Shown here in pieces: positions 32,809 through 45,400 of a stretch of 64,000 nt of DNA. Where the stretch lies: positions 57,114,659 through 57,178,658 of the forward strand of contig CM071932.1 in NCBI GenBank assembly GCA_016081115.2, in the 5' to 3' direction. Under the pieces are notes generated by a model. It searched no databases, was not told the DNA's origin, and saw only the letters and a program-made list of their open reading frames with translations. Source of the DNA: Rehmannia glutinosa. Its lineage: Eukaryota; Streptophyta; Magnoliopsida; Lamiales; Orobanchaceae. The stretch's first letter is position 1; each line of letters begins with the position of its first letter. A program made the position numbers and the translations under genes.

Positions 32809-34060
32809 TCAGAATAGTTCTGGATATTGATTCCTCATGTCTTCTTCCATCTCCCACGTTGTGTCTTCGTCTCGGTTGTGGTTCTGCCACACAACTTTAA
32901 CCATCGGAATTTCTCTCTTACGCAACTGTCGTATTTGCTGATCAATGATCCGGATCGGCCTCTCGGTGTAGGATAGATTTTCCATTAGAGGAGGAGTATC
33001 TTGAGTGATGATATGCTCGGGATCTGGTTGATACTTCTTCAATCTTGATACGTGGAGTACATCGTGCATTCCCGCATATTGTTCTGGTAACTCGAGTTGG
33101 TAGGCTAACTTTCCGATTCTCTGTAAAATCTTGTAAGGTCCAACATATCTCGGACTCAACTTGCCTCATTTCTTTGGATTGATCAATCCCTTTCGTGGTG
33201 AGTGTCTGAGAAATACTTCATCTCCGACTTCAAACTCCAAATCCTTTCTTCTCTTGTCCGCGTAACTCTTTTGGCGGCTCTGAGCTGTGCGAATCCGCTC
33301 CTTGATCAGCTTGACCTTCTCCATGGCCTCCTGAACTAAGTCGACCTTTGGAATCGAGGGCGACTTTCGTTTCTCTTTCGGAGTCCATTGGTCATCAATT
33401 TCCCAGTGTAGTGGGGATCTACATTTTCGCCCATACAATGCCTTGTAGGGTGCCATCCCAATCGTGGCCTGATAACTGTTATTGTAGGCAAACTCGGCTA
33501 ATGGTAAGTGCGAATCCCAACTTCCTTGGAAATCCAATGTGCAGGCTCGCAGCATATCTTCAAGGGTTTGAATTGTTCGCTCAGACTGTCCATCGGTTTG
33601 TGGATGTGCTGATGTGCTGAAACTTAGCGAGGTACCCAATTCCTTGTGCAAGCACTTCCAAAATCTGGAGACAAACCTCGGGTCTCTGTCGGATACTATG
33701 TCGACTGGTACTCCATGCAGTCGAATGATTTATCGGATAAAAATCTGTGCAAGTTTCTGCAAGCTATCAGTTTTCTTGATGGGTAAAAAATGTGCAGATT
33801 TCGTGAGTCGGTCTACAACTACCCAAATAGCATCATGGCCTCCTCTGGTCCTTGGTAGATCCGTCACGAAGTCCATCGTTATATGTTCCCATTTCCACTC
33901 AGGAATTCTCAATGGTTGTAGTAAACCAGATGGTCGCTGGTGTTCTACTTTTACTCGTTGACAAGTTAAACATCTTGCAACGAATTCCGCTACCTAGTTC
34001 TTCATGTTTACCCACCAATAACTCCGTTTCAAATCCTTATACATCTTGTTTCCTCCAGGA
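32809..34060 (-). pseudogene. Integrase with chromodomain-like tail (chromovirus A)
   Basis: The zinc region begins at about 34060 with HPGGNKMYKDLKRSYWW, then a TAG at about 33996 where element B has a glutamine codon (CAG), then CLTCQR. The core has the first catalytic D in ITMDFVTDLP (about 33870), the second in IVSDRDPRF (about 33695) and the E in SERTIQTLEDML (about 33580). GMAPYKALYGRKCRSP follows near 33460. The tail holds SPRYVGPYKILQRIG, HDVLHVSRLKKY and, near the end, IPMVKVVWQNH and TWEMEEDMRNQYPELF, the chromodomain-like segment that targets chromovirus integration. A frame break at 33166 splits off this tail. Confidence 0.85.
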
Positions 34061-35530
34061 TGTATAGTGTATGTCGAACGGTGTGCCTCTGCTAGGATTC
34101 TCGGTACACAAACTCGATTCCGAAATCTGATAACTCCATCTTCATGTACCGAGAATTCTGATCTTTCTCCTTTAAGTATCTTCTCCTTCAGTTTCTGAAG
34201 ATGTGCATCTTTCCCTTGTGCTTCTTTGATCTCATTCAGCAGATCGGGTTTAACCGAAATGTTAGCACATGAAATCTGAGTATTGCTCCTCGCCAGATTC
34301 CAATTGCTCATCTCTTCTAATGATTCCCACTCTCGAATCATAAGCCTGGCTAAGCTCGCCTTTCTACTTAAAGCGTCTGCTACGACGTTAGCTTTCCTGG
34401 GATGGTATTGAATATCAAAGTGATAGTCCTCAATCAACTCCATCCATCTCCGTTGCCTCAGATTGAGGTCTTTCTGGGAGAATAGATACTTCAAGCTCTT
34501 ATGATCCGTGAAAACCGTGAAGGTTGCTCCGTAGAGATAGTGTCTCCATTTCTTTAAAGCAAACACTATCGCTGCCAATTCCAAGTCATGCGTTGGATAA
34601 TTTGGCTTCATACAGCTTGAGATTTCGTGATGCGTAAGCGATGACCTTTCCTTCCTGCATGAGCACCACTCCTAGTCCTTCTTTTGATGCATCACTGTAG
34701 ACAACGAAGTTTTCGGTTCCCTTTGGAAGAACTAAGACTGGAGCTGTAGTAAGTCGTTTCTTCAGCTCTTGAAAACTAGCTTCGCACTTGTCATTCCACT
34801 CAAACTTGACTTGCTTTTGGGTTAGTCAAGTGAGAGGTCCGGCTATCTTGGAGAAGTCCTGGATAAATCTTCGATAATATCCAGCTAGTCCTAGGAAACT
34901 CCTGATTTCCATTACAGACTCGGGTTGTTTCCATTCCACCACTGTCTGTACCTTCGAAGGATCTACTGCAATCCCGGTGTCGGATACTATGTGTCCCAAG
35001 AACGCGACTTCACTAAGCCAAAATTCGCACTTGCTGAATTTGGCATACAACTTATGCTCTCGTAGTGTCTCCAAAACGATTTTCAGATGACGTTCATGCT
35101 CTTCTCTAGACTTAGAGTATACGAGTATGTCATCAATGAATATCACTTACGAATTGACCCAAATAAGGTTGAAAAACTCGATGCATTAGGTCCATAAATG
35201 CTGCTGGTGCATTCGTCAGACCGAAAGGCATCACTACAAACTCGTAGTGTCCATATCGGATTTGAAATGCAGTTTTGGAAATGTCTTCTTCGCGGATCTT
35301 CAGTTGGTAATATCCTTGTTGTAAATCAAACTTGAGTACACCGTCGCTCCTTGAAGTTGATCAAATAGTTTGTCTATCCTCGGGAGAGGATATTTGTTCT
35401 TGATGGTCACACTATTAAGACCACGATAATCTATACATAGTCTTAAGGTGCCATCTTTCTTTTTGACGAACAACACTGGTGCTCTCCACGGAGACGTACT
35501 CGGTCGGATAAATCCCACATCCATCGGTTT
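34061..35530 (-). pseudogene. Reverse transcriptase and RNase H (chromovirus A)
   Basis: RT begins near 35525 with DVGFIRPSTSPWRAPVLFVK and LRLCIDYRGLNSVTIKNKYP. The catalytic FIDDILVYS stands at about 35145-35120. FLGLAGYYRRFIQDFSKIAGPL follows near 34870. RNase H (about 34680-34350) shows YPTHDLELAAIVFALKKWRHY, FTVFTDHKSLKYLFSQ and NVVADALSRK. Catalytic residues are in place. Frame breaks occur near 35340, 35147, 34825 and 34612; the one at 34612 is a one-base loss relative to element B. Confidence 0.86.
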
Positions 35531-36194
35531 TACGTAATTGCGTTTTCAGCTCTTGTAACTCAAGAGGAGCCATTCTATACGGTGTTCCGGCAATCGGGCG
35601 CCCCCCGGTAACACTCGATGGTGAACTCGACTTCCCTATCCGGAGGGACAAAGTGGTGAGTTCTTGTGGAAATACATCTCGTGTATACGATACTATAGGT
35701 ACTTGGTTGATTTGTGTCTCAACCGTGGGTTTGTTAATTACAAACGCCAAGTACCTTGAGCCCCCTCTAGTGATCGCCTTCCTTGCTTTCATTGCTGAAA
35801 TGATTGGGGCAATCTTAACTCGTGCCCTTCCCGAAATTTCCACTTCGGGTTTTCCGGGTTCACATAGCTTAATGGACTTGTTATGGCAGTCCATTTGTGC
35901 ATGGTGTACAGATAACCAGTTCATCCCCAATATCACGTCGTATTCGGATATAGGTAATAGGATTAAATCGGCAGGAAAGTTTATCTCAGCAATCTTAACT
36001 TCGCATGCACTATAGATAATATCTGTTATCTGACTTGCACCCATAGGAGTTGACACTTCTAGACATATAGGCATATGTTCCATGCATGCATGCAGTTTGT
36101 ATACAAAATGCGGTGCAACAAATGAATGCGTTGATCTAGGGTCGAACAATATTTTAGTGTAGTGGTTAGATACTAGAAGCGTACCTTCCACCAC
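35531..36194 (-). pseudogene. Retropepsin (chromovirus A)
   Basis: The open stretch on the minus strand includes the active-site region KILFDPRSTHSFVAPHF (about 36150-36100). Active chromovirus proteases have F-D-S-G-A-T-H-S-F here, so the catalytic glycine and serine are replaced and the enzyme should be inactive. The second half of the fold is recognisable as ISEYDVILGMNWLSVHHAQ (about 35960-35900). It continues into the linker before RT. Confidence 0.8.
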
Positions 36195-36362
36195 GTATGT
36201 TGCCTCCGGATCCTCCTATACGGCTAGTGCAAATGCTCGAGCGGGCATCCTTGCCTGATTACCCTGGCTATTTCCCGGCTTCTGCGGCTACGTCTGTTTG
36301 GTTCGGTCCTCGTACTTCGGGCAATCTTTCAGCTGGTGTTGATTACTACCACAGCGCAAACA
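36195..36362 (-). pseudogene. Gag C-terminal remnant with zinc knuckle (chromovirus A)
   Basis: On the minus strand from 36362 the sequence encodes KCLRCGSNQHQLKDCPKYED, a C-x2-C-x4-H-x4-C nucleic-acid-binding knuckle that normally ends gag. Upstream of the first cysteine the sequence changes at once to LTR sequence at 36363, so nearly all of gag, the leader and the inner part of the 5' LTR were deleted in one event. Confidence 0.8.
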
Positions 36363-37656
36363 CTTTCCAAACCCTAAACACTTGGATTTTTGGAATACAT
36401 TTAAAATATGTCATTTCCAGTACCTTAAGAATAAAATTTTCAAAATTTAAAGTTAAGGTCTGGTACAGTTTTAAAATTTGCAAAGTAGCCCTTAAACTTT
36501 CAAAATTTTACAATCTAGTCCTTGGTCTTTTAAAGGTTGATTTTATTAATCTTAAAATTGAAATTTAATTAATTATGCTCGACTTTTCCAGGTTATAAGT
36601 CATCCAAAATATGGATTTCAAAGATCATACACATGCATGTCCAATACATACAAGAATTCATCAAATATAACATTAAATTGTACATGCATGCACCTAAAAT
36701 TCAATAAATAGCAATTTTGAGCAACTCTTGAGAATTTTCATGATTTGATACATAAAATTGACATGAAATACATAGATTATATATCTCAAGGCTCATGATC
36801 AAAATTCTACATGCAATTTAATAAAAACACCTAGAAGTTGGAAAGTATTTTTCCACCTACCTTAAAATTGGAAAATTGTGAAATAAAAGGATAAATTTCA
36901 CAACTTTGGAGGAGGTCACTTAGGTCAGCCCCTAAGTCAAGAAATATCAAAATTTTGGAGTTAGAAAAATGAGAGAAAAATTAAGAAGAAAAAGAAGGAG
37001 ATAAGAAAATTGGAAAGACTACACTTTACCTTGTGTAGTAGGTGATTTGAAACTAGTTGAAGCTTCAAATTTGGAAATTTTGGTTCAACTCCAAAATCAC
37101 CTAAGGTCAGCCCCTATTTCTCAAAAATGAAAAAGGGGTGTTAAAATTTGAAAAAAATAGGAAGAAAAAGGAAGAAGGGCTCTAGTGTCCAATTCTTACC
37201 TTGTAGTCCAAATTTCTCTACTAGTTATTCTTCAAGTCTTCAATTTTCACCACCATGCATGCATGTCTCCAAGTGGTCTTCTAAGTACCTCAAAATCCAA
37301 AATATAAACTTAAGTTAAAAGGAGAAGGTGATGAGTAGTAAGAATTTAAGTTGAATTGAGGAGTGAAATTTCTCACCTAATTAAGATAGTGGGGTATTCG
37401 AATTTTTTGGGGTTTAAGTGGTAAGATTGTTTGTTTTGGTTTATATGTTTGAAGAAAGAAGGTATGTTTGATGTTAGTAAGAAGATGTTCTTGAATATAT
37501 GAATATGGGTTTGAAGATGTGAAGGACTTGTGTTTGAATATTTGAAGATGTGAAGAAGTGGTACTTGAAGATATGAAGAACTTATGTTGAAGATTTGAAG
37601 ATGTGAAGAGTTGGTGTTTGAAGATTTGAAGATGTGAATGATTTTGTGTTTGAATG
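36363..37656 (-). repeat. 5' LTR fragment of chromovirus A
   Basis: The fragment matches the LTR interior from tttccaaaccctaaacactt. It agrees with the LTR at 29614-32769 at positions that distinguish subfamilies, for example gtaccttaagaataaaattt. It retains the part deleted from the 3' LTR, including the minisatellite at about 37480-37656. About 70 bp corresponding to the LTR segment around cttattaaaatgtccaaaag is also missing near 36555. It ends at tttgaatg, where unrelated sequence begins. Confidence 0.8.
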
Positions 37657-37846
37657 TGGTAACATAAATCGGGTTTTAGTTTCGGGAAGAAGAATGGTTG
37701 AAATAACTTCATGGGTAAATTCGATCGGGGGCGGTCCAAATAGTAATATGGTTGCTATTTTGGAATCTAACCCAACCTAATCTATATCTATCTATATTTA
37801 TATCTATATATTATATATATATATATTATATATATATATATATACT
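37657..37846. other. Unassigned sequence and TA microsatellite
   Basis: The first 110 bases resemble nothing else here. From about 37780 the sequence is tctatatcta repeats grading into an uninterrupted TA-rich run to 37846. Confidence 0.6.
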
Positions 37847-40405
37847 ATCTTAAAAGTGTGAATGTTTCTTGTAATTTTTGATTGGACAAAAATATCCTAT
37901 ACACATAGTAAAATTTTAGGACAACAAATTAATTTGATATTTGTATTTAGCTTCTATTTGTTTAATTATAAGACGATGTGACCTTTTATATTCTATATTT
38001 TAAAAGTATTTATTCTTTCAGCTATAACTTTTAAAATATTTTGAATTTTCAAATAATATTAGCTTCATATTAAACTAGAATTTGAGAGTTTTCTAACCAT
38101 ATGTCATAACCATATATAAGGAGTTCACATGAGAAAATTTTAACATTATAAAGTTCAACACTATGTAAGAATTAAGAATTTATGTTTTTTTTATAGTTTT
38201 TTATTTATTTAATCGTTTTTTGTTTAATTATATGAGAGATGTTCATTATAGCCAAAAAAGATTTCAGAATCTGAAAATATATTTTTTCAATCATAACACT
38301 AAGAGTACTTTAAATTTCTTATCAAATCAATTTCAAATTTAAACTAGGTTTCAAAATCTTCAACTATATGTTCTAAACATATACACAAGTTGTTATAGAA
38401 GAAAATTTTTACTATTTAACTTTTAGTATGATGCAAAATTGTATATTTCCTATATCTTTTAAATTTTCTCAATAATTAAACATGTCTGTTATAACTTATA
38501 AGAAAAAGATCAAATTACAATATACACGATAAGAAAAAATAAAATAGAAAATATATTAGGTGGTTTTGATGCTAAATAAAATGTAGAGAAAATAGATAAT
38601 TCCTCTATGGTCGAAAAATACTCCCTCACTTAGTAATACGCAATTTAAAAATTAATTTATTGATGGTTGTTACAGAAATAATATTGAAAACAAGAGAGTT
38701 TCATATTTTATTTTTATTGCAATTTCATGTATATTTTATTTTAATTAGTCATATAAGTAAAATAAAAAGTACAAAATAAACGGAATAAGATTTACATGAA
38801 AAAAAAAACGAACAAGAACCAAAACAAGTTTGTCTCGACAAAAATGTTACATTTTAAATTTTAAGTATATATGTTAATTAATATGACTTTTACTTAACTT
38901 TCTACATATAACACTATAAGTTTTAGTTTCTAATTTATTATTTTTTATTATATTATGATTTCAATCTTTCGATTATTTTATATCCTACAAATTTTAAGAA
39001 CAAGTGCAAAAAAGTGTTAAAATTATATTTATAAATTTATTAAAAAAAACAACGAAGACAAACTTAATAAAAAATCCATACGTATTAAATTGACATTTGT
39101 GATAAAATTTGAATGTCGTTTGAAAATTACACCCTTAAAAATTATAAGTTTAAAATATTAATGGGATACATATTTATAATAAAAAAGTATACCAAAATAA
39201 TTAAATTTTAATAAAATAATGTGAAAGAGTGAAACATGAGCTAAAATAGGATTAGTCTAAAAGATCATATCTGATATGCAAAAGAAAAAAGTAAATAAAC
39301 TCATTTAATATGTAACAATTTGACTACTGAGAAAGTGATTATATATTACAAATTATACATTAGTTCAAATACTAACATAACATTCATAAAAACTAAGTAA
39401 ATTAAATAATTACAACAATGAAAAATAAAGAATATTCAAAACTAAATGGTTATACTTGACATTAATGAGTTGAGACTGGACTAAATAATTTTGGTGGTTA
39501 ATCTCACATTATCTATTTGGATTAAACTAAATGAAACATATCATAAAGATTTGAAAGAATAAAAGTAGTAGTTAAAAAATAATATGTGGGTCATAGCTAG
39601 GAATTCTAAAGAAAAGTTACATGGCTTTCATATAATATGTATAATTTGATATTTTCGATAAAATCTCAGTTCATTTTAAAAGTACACCTTTCTGACTTTT
39701 AAGTATTCAAGCACAAAGCCAATTATTATAAAATTGGGTACAAATAATTCTAATTTTTACAAAATCAAATATTATGAAAAACTTGAAAACAAGAATCAGA
39801 AATGGAAAGTCCATGTATGTATATGAAATTTTGTAACAAAATAAATAAATGAACTAAACTTATTTAATATGAAATAGTTTGATATTATGTCAAATATTAA
39901 TATTTCTTAAATTACGTGTTAATTTAGATACCAATATAATAATCAAAATATTCAAAATAATATTTATGTATCAAATGTATTGTGTTAAAGTATATATAAT
40001 AATAAATTGGAGTGAAGTGACCATGTTTAGTGCCAAGTAATATGAATTATTCCGGGCATAAGGAGGCGGAAGAGAATAGTTGAGGGGGGAGGGGGGTTTA
40101 ACACTTGATATCTAAATTTTTAGCAACTATATTTTCTTATTTGATCAAAAATTCAATCAAAATTTTAAATAAAAATTAAAGTACTATATACTACTTTCTC
40201 AATAAAGGCCATAAAAATGGATTGATAATTAAATTTTACAACAAATAATATGATTTTGTAAATGAGATTAAATGAGATCAATTTTAAATTTACAGTCTCT
40301 TCAAACAAATATAGATTAGTTTCAGTATATTATGAATAATTGCAATTTTCATAACTACACGACTCACAAAATTTACAACTATGTAAATATTAATATAACC
40401 AAAAT
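37847..40405. other. AT-rich non-coding region, possible Helitron 5' part
   Basis: No coding sequence was found in about 2.5 kb of very AT-rich DNA. The first bases, actatcttaaaagtgtgaatg, resemble the 5' ends of plant Helitrons (TCTATACTAT..AAAAG type), and a Helitron helicase in the same orientation lies past the nested insertions at 61625. If the two belong together, the Rep domain has been lost. The link is weak. Confidence 0.3.
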
Positions 40406-42456
40406 TGTGAGGCCCCGATTTTTCAACATATTCTACGATAATGTATAGTGACAAAATTCTATTAAGTGTCACCAACCTACTATTAATAAAATGGGACGCG
40501 ACTTTTATTTATTCATTTCCTTATTTTCGAGAATACCAATTTTAATTATTTCTAAAGTATTCATACTCGATCGGTTAACTACGACATTAGAAATATTGGA
40601 CCCTCGATAAATTAGGAGTATATTTCAATCCTCATCCAAATATTCCACCTTATTCTATAATACATTCCCAACCAACTTCCTATTTATTTTTATATATATA
40701 TTTTGAAATACACCTTTGTTATTTGACATCCTTATGTTTAAACTTCCAAATAATTATTTATGAATACCTATATATTTTATTTTCCTCAAATTTTATAAAA
40801 AAAAAAAAATTTACCATCTTATATCTTATTTTCAAAAAAAAAATGGAAAAATTAATTCATTTTTCTATTATTATTTCTTTTACTATTTTGTATCTCTCAA
40901 CAAGATAAATTATGAGAAAAAATATATTTTTTTTTTGATATGATTCCCCCCAAAATTCGGCCTTGAGGAGTAAAGTGGGGGAAATTGTTTTATTTTATTT
41001 AGCCTAAAATTTAAAAATCTAACCTACAATTCTCACTACCCCACTAATTAAACAAAATGAATTTTTAATCACCCCTCCCTCATACTTTCGGCCAATTTAA
41101 CTTATGGGGTATCAAGACTCTTTTTTTTGTTAATATCTTATTACATCACTTCAAAACTTAACAAGAAATTTTCAATTCATCTCCTCAACTTTCGGCCGAT
41201 TGATCAACATCAAGAGCAACCATTTTTAATTTCTTTTCTTCTTTCTATTATCACTTTGATTCACTACCAACATCCTCTCACATCATTACATCATTAAACT
41301 CCTTAAACATCAAACAACATTATATAGTCAAGAATTTCCATGAATGTCGTGAGCTAGATGGGTAAGGTTGAAGGCCAAATCAAATGGATTTTTTTTTTCA
41401 CATGCAAATATACTATTAGCTTGCCTATTACTCAGAGGACTCGAGTTAAACTTGTTGGCAAAGTTGACGATTATAAACCTTTGACTTGAGCACCTATAAT
41501 ATACAAAAATTGAAGGGCTAGAAGAAGAGGAAGTTTGGCTTCAAAAAAAAAAAAAAAAAAAAAGAAGAAGATGAAGCTTTGATTTTGAAGAGATTCTAGA
41601 GCTTCAAACCATTAAGTGCTAAGGTAATCATTTAAGTTGAGTACACCTTCTTCCTAAGCTTGAAACTTCTAACTTTTAACACCAAAAAAAAAATCATGGT
41701 TTTGATGCCATATAGGGGCTGACCTTCAAGAGCTTGAGTCAAGAAGTTGATACAAGAAAAGACTCGATTTTAGATCAACCCGAAAAACTACTATGAGGTG
41801 GTGAAAAATATTTCTACAAAAATGCATCATTCTTTCTACTAGTGCACATGTCACGCCCCAAACGGGATGCGACGACGATCCATAACTTAAATACAAATAA
41901 ACCAAACAGTCTAGACGAATATCAACGAAATCCCAATGAAACAGAGTCAAATAGCAGCGGAAATAAAATAACATAAGTACAAATTACAACTTACAGTCCC
42001 ACAAATATCCGAATTACATCCCCGAAATCAACTAAAGATAACAACTTAATAGTCAAAGGGTCCTACGCCCTTGATTCAGACCGGAATGAAAAGAAAATAA
42101 AAGAGTCCAACAGTAAATAAAAGAAACAAGTCCAGCGACATCAACAATAAAAGATAGTAAGTCCAACAAGCGGAGTACGGAGCTCAGTCCGTGGATGGTT
42201 CAAAATCTTCAACGAAGTCCTCATCTAATGGTTAGAAAATATGTGGGGATGAGACAAAAATCTCAATGGATGGGGTGATCGTGTGCAAGTGTGGCGATAT
42301 ATAGTTAATGCGAGAAAACAGTTGTATGAAAACGCGTAAGATATGATGCATGAACTCACACACAGTCCACAAGCGTCGTGATAAAATATTTAAGTAATAT
42401 ACTTATACAGTTTAAGAAAACAGTTCGTGGTCACACAAACACTCTGTGATTCATGC

Positions 42457-45400
42457 AAGACAGGTAGGATTGCATACGAAATGTAACGTCAATCCTATGC
42501 AAGACAATTAATGGTTGCGTACGGATTTGTAGCGCCAACCAATGCAATACAAGTAGCGGTTGCGTACGGATTTGTAGCGCCAACCAAACGGGTCCGATTA
42601 ACTCCGGAATCGTGTGGATCAGATATCGATTTCTTCGTTCTTCCTTGTAACTCCCCGAGCAAGATGGTCCAAGACCTGTCACCTTATCGCTCCATAGGTA
42701 AAGACAAATCCACACTGGAGCTAGCAAGACTCGGATTTGTCGTAATCATGAATACACCTCAAGTACTACGACCCACATCCCTTGGACAAACTCCGTCGCT
42801 CGATTGCGGGATTAGGGCGATGGGGCGGAAGAGTGGAATAGCAGCCGAGCTGCCGGTTCCTCCTCCCGACGTATCCATTCCGACGTAAGCTCGACACACC
42901 AAGTTGACTTCGGTCGGAAAGTAAAAACAAGTTGGGTAGTCAACCAGCAAATGAGTATTATTGATTTAGGGAAGCGATTCAAGAAAATTTTCGAAAATCG
43001 CGAGTGGCAATTATGGCGTTGGTGGAGCTATTTGGATGAAGACGATTATTGGAAGGATAAGCAATCTTTGATATCTTGAAATATTAGGTGGAACATAAGT
43101 CCCGTTATAGATTCAAAATCGCAAGAAGGCGAGGAAGCGCTCGCGATCGGGTATTAATCGGTCAAGACGATCCGATAAGTCAAGGGGTTTTTGAGAAAAT
43201 AAAATATTTTAATTAAATATCAAAGTCAGAAGGTCCAGGGCTGTTTCTTGAAAAGGAAATAATTTGAGTTAGGTCCTTGATAAAAGAAAAATTTGCAATT
43301 AGGCCCATTTTGTAAAATCCAATACTTTTGGGGTTAAAAATTAAATAAATAAATATGCCGACCTTGAAAAATTATGAGGTCAGTTCCTAAATTCTCTAAC
43401 ATTTTTAGAGATTCAGGTTTTTAAAGTTTTGAGGTCGAGTTTTTATAAAATTCTCACATTGGCCCCAAATTTGTTAAAATTGTCATTTCGCGCCCTAAGT
43501 TTAAAATAATTGAAACTCACAAACCGGAAGGGATTTTAATGTGATTCAAGTTGAAAAATGTCACTAAGGTTAGTAGTATATTGGGACAAAAACAGTTTTT
43601 AAAATAAATAAGTGTAGGTCCTTTAACTTTTGAAAATCTCATTTTTGTCCCATTTTGAAATAATTGTCTTTAAGGCTTTTAGGGGTCCAATTGTTATGAA
43701 ATTTGAACCTTGGGTCTAAAATATAATTAAGTTATAGTTACATTAGTAATTCCAGGTACGTGGGCTGTATAAGTCCTGGTAATTTCATTTGGGTCCTCAA
43801 GTTTAATCTTTTACAATTTAGTCCCTCAATTTTAGTAAAATTACTTTTCAAGCTCTAAACACTTGGATTTTTGGAATACACTTAAAATATGTCATTTCCA
43901 GTCCCTTAAGAGTGAAAATTTTAAATTTTAAAATTAAGGTCTGGTACAGTTTCAAAAATTACAAAGTAGCCCTTAAACTTCTCAAATTTTACAATCTAGT
44001 CCTTGGGCTTTTAAAGGTTGATTTTATTTATCTTAAAACTCTTAAAACTTTATTAAAATGTCCAAAAGTCATTTTGGAACCTGAGTACAGTCCCAAAATT
44101 CGAAATTTGCAGAGGGGTCCCTTAAATTTTATTTTCTTGCAATTTAGTCCACCAACTTTCCATTTTTGCATTTTAAGTCCAAAAATTGAAATTTAATCAA
44201 TTATGCTCGACTTGTCCAGGTTATAAGTCATCCAAAATATGGATTTCAAATTTCATACACATGCATGTCCAATTCATACAAGAATTCATCAAATAGAACA
44301 TTAAATTGTACATGCATGCACCTAAATTTCAATAATTAGCATTTTTGAGCAACACTTGAGAAATTTCACAACTTGATACATAAAATTAACATGCAATACA
44401 TAAAATATACATATCTCAAGTACTCATGATCAAAACACTACATGCATTTAACAAAAGCACCTAGAAGTTGAAAGGATTTTTCCACCCACCTTAAATTTGG
44501 AAAATTGTGAAATAAAAAGGATAATTTCACAACTTGGTTTGAGATCACTTAGGTCAGCTCCTAAGTCAAGAAATATCAAAAATTTAGAGTTAGGAAAAAT
44601 GAGTGAAAAATTAAGAAGAAAATGAAGAAGATTAGAAAATTGGAAATACTACACTTTACCTTGTGTAGTAGGTGATTTGAAACTAGTTGAAGCTTTAAGT
44701 TTGGGATTTTGGTTCAACTCCAAAATCACTTAAGGTCAGCCCCTATTTCTCAAAAATGAAAAAGGGGTGTTAAAATTTGAAGAAAATAGGGAGAAGAAGA
44801 AAGAAGGGCTCTAGTATCCAAATCTTACCTTATAGTCCAATTTCTCTAAAAAATTCTTCAAGTCTTCTAAATTCACTACCATGCATGCATGTCTTCAAGT
44901 AGTCTTCTAAGTACCTCAAAATCAAAGTTTCAACTTAAATTAAGAAGAGTAAGGTGATGAGTAGTAAGATATCAAGTTGAATTGAGGAATGAAATTTCTT
45001 ACCTATGAGATAGGGGTTGAATTTTTGGAATTAAGTAGGAAGAATGTTTGATTTTGTTTAAATGTTTGAAGGAAGAATGAGTGTTTGATGATAGGAAGAA
45101 GGTGTTCTTGAAGGTATGAAGGTATGCTTGAAGATGTGAAGGACTTGTAAGACAGGTAGGATTGCATACGAAATGTAACGTCAATCCTATGCAAGACAAT
45201 TAATGGTTGCGTACGGATTTGTAGCGCCAACCAATGCAATACAAGTAGCGGTTGCGTACGGATTTGTAGCGCCAACCAAACGGGTCCGATTAACTCCGGA
45301 ATCGTGTGGATCAGATATCGATTTCTTCGTTCTTCCTTGTAACTCCCCGAGCAAGATGGTCCAAGACCTGTCACCTTATCGCTCCATAGGTAAAGACAAA

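Larger units (their letters stand above)
29614..37656 (-). mobile_element. Tekay-like Ty3/gypsy chromovirus A, internally deleted
   Basis: On the minus strand: a 5' LTR fragment (37656-36363), the gag zinc knuckle, protease, RT, RNase H, integrase with chromodomain-like tail, PPT and a full-ended 3' LTR (32769-29614). Protease-RT-RNase H-integrase order defines Ty3/gypsy. The C-terminal chromodomain-like segment and the long LTRs fit the Tekay/Del lineage. The 5' LTR lacks its inner end and most of gag is lost, and the 3' LTR lacks about 1 kb present in the LTR at 55725-59953. No target-site duplication can be checked because the right end is eroded. Confidence 0.82.

Noticed and set aside
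42511..42888. Open frames repeated at about 42511, 45203, 47900 and 56390 (MVAYGFVAPTNAIQ type) and their minus-strand partners
   Set aside because: They are conserved only because the LTR segment is duplicated. They lie in non-coding LTR, shift frame between copies, and correspond to a short internal DNA repeat (gcgtacggatttgtagcgccaacca twice).
43912..44196. 94-codon plus-strand frame identical at 43912 and 46604
   Set aside because: Identity comes from the tandem triplication. The third copy has a one-base change that breaks the frame, and LTR A and C do not keep it.
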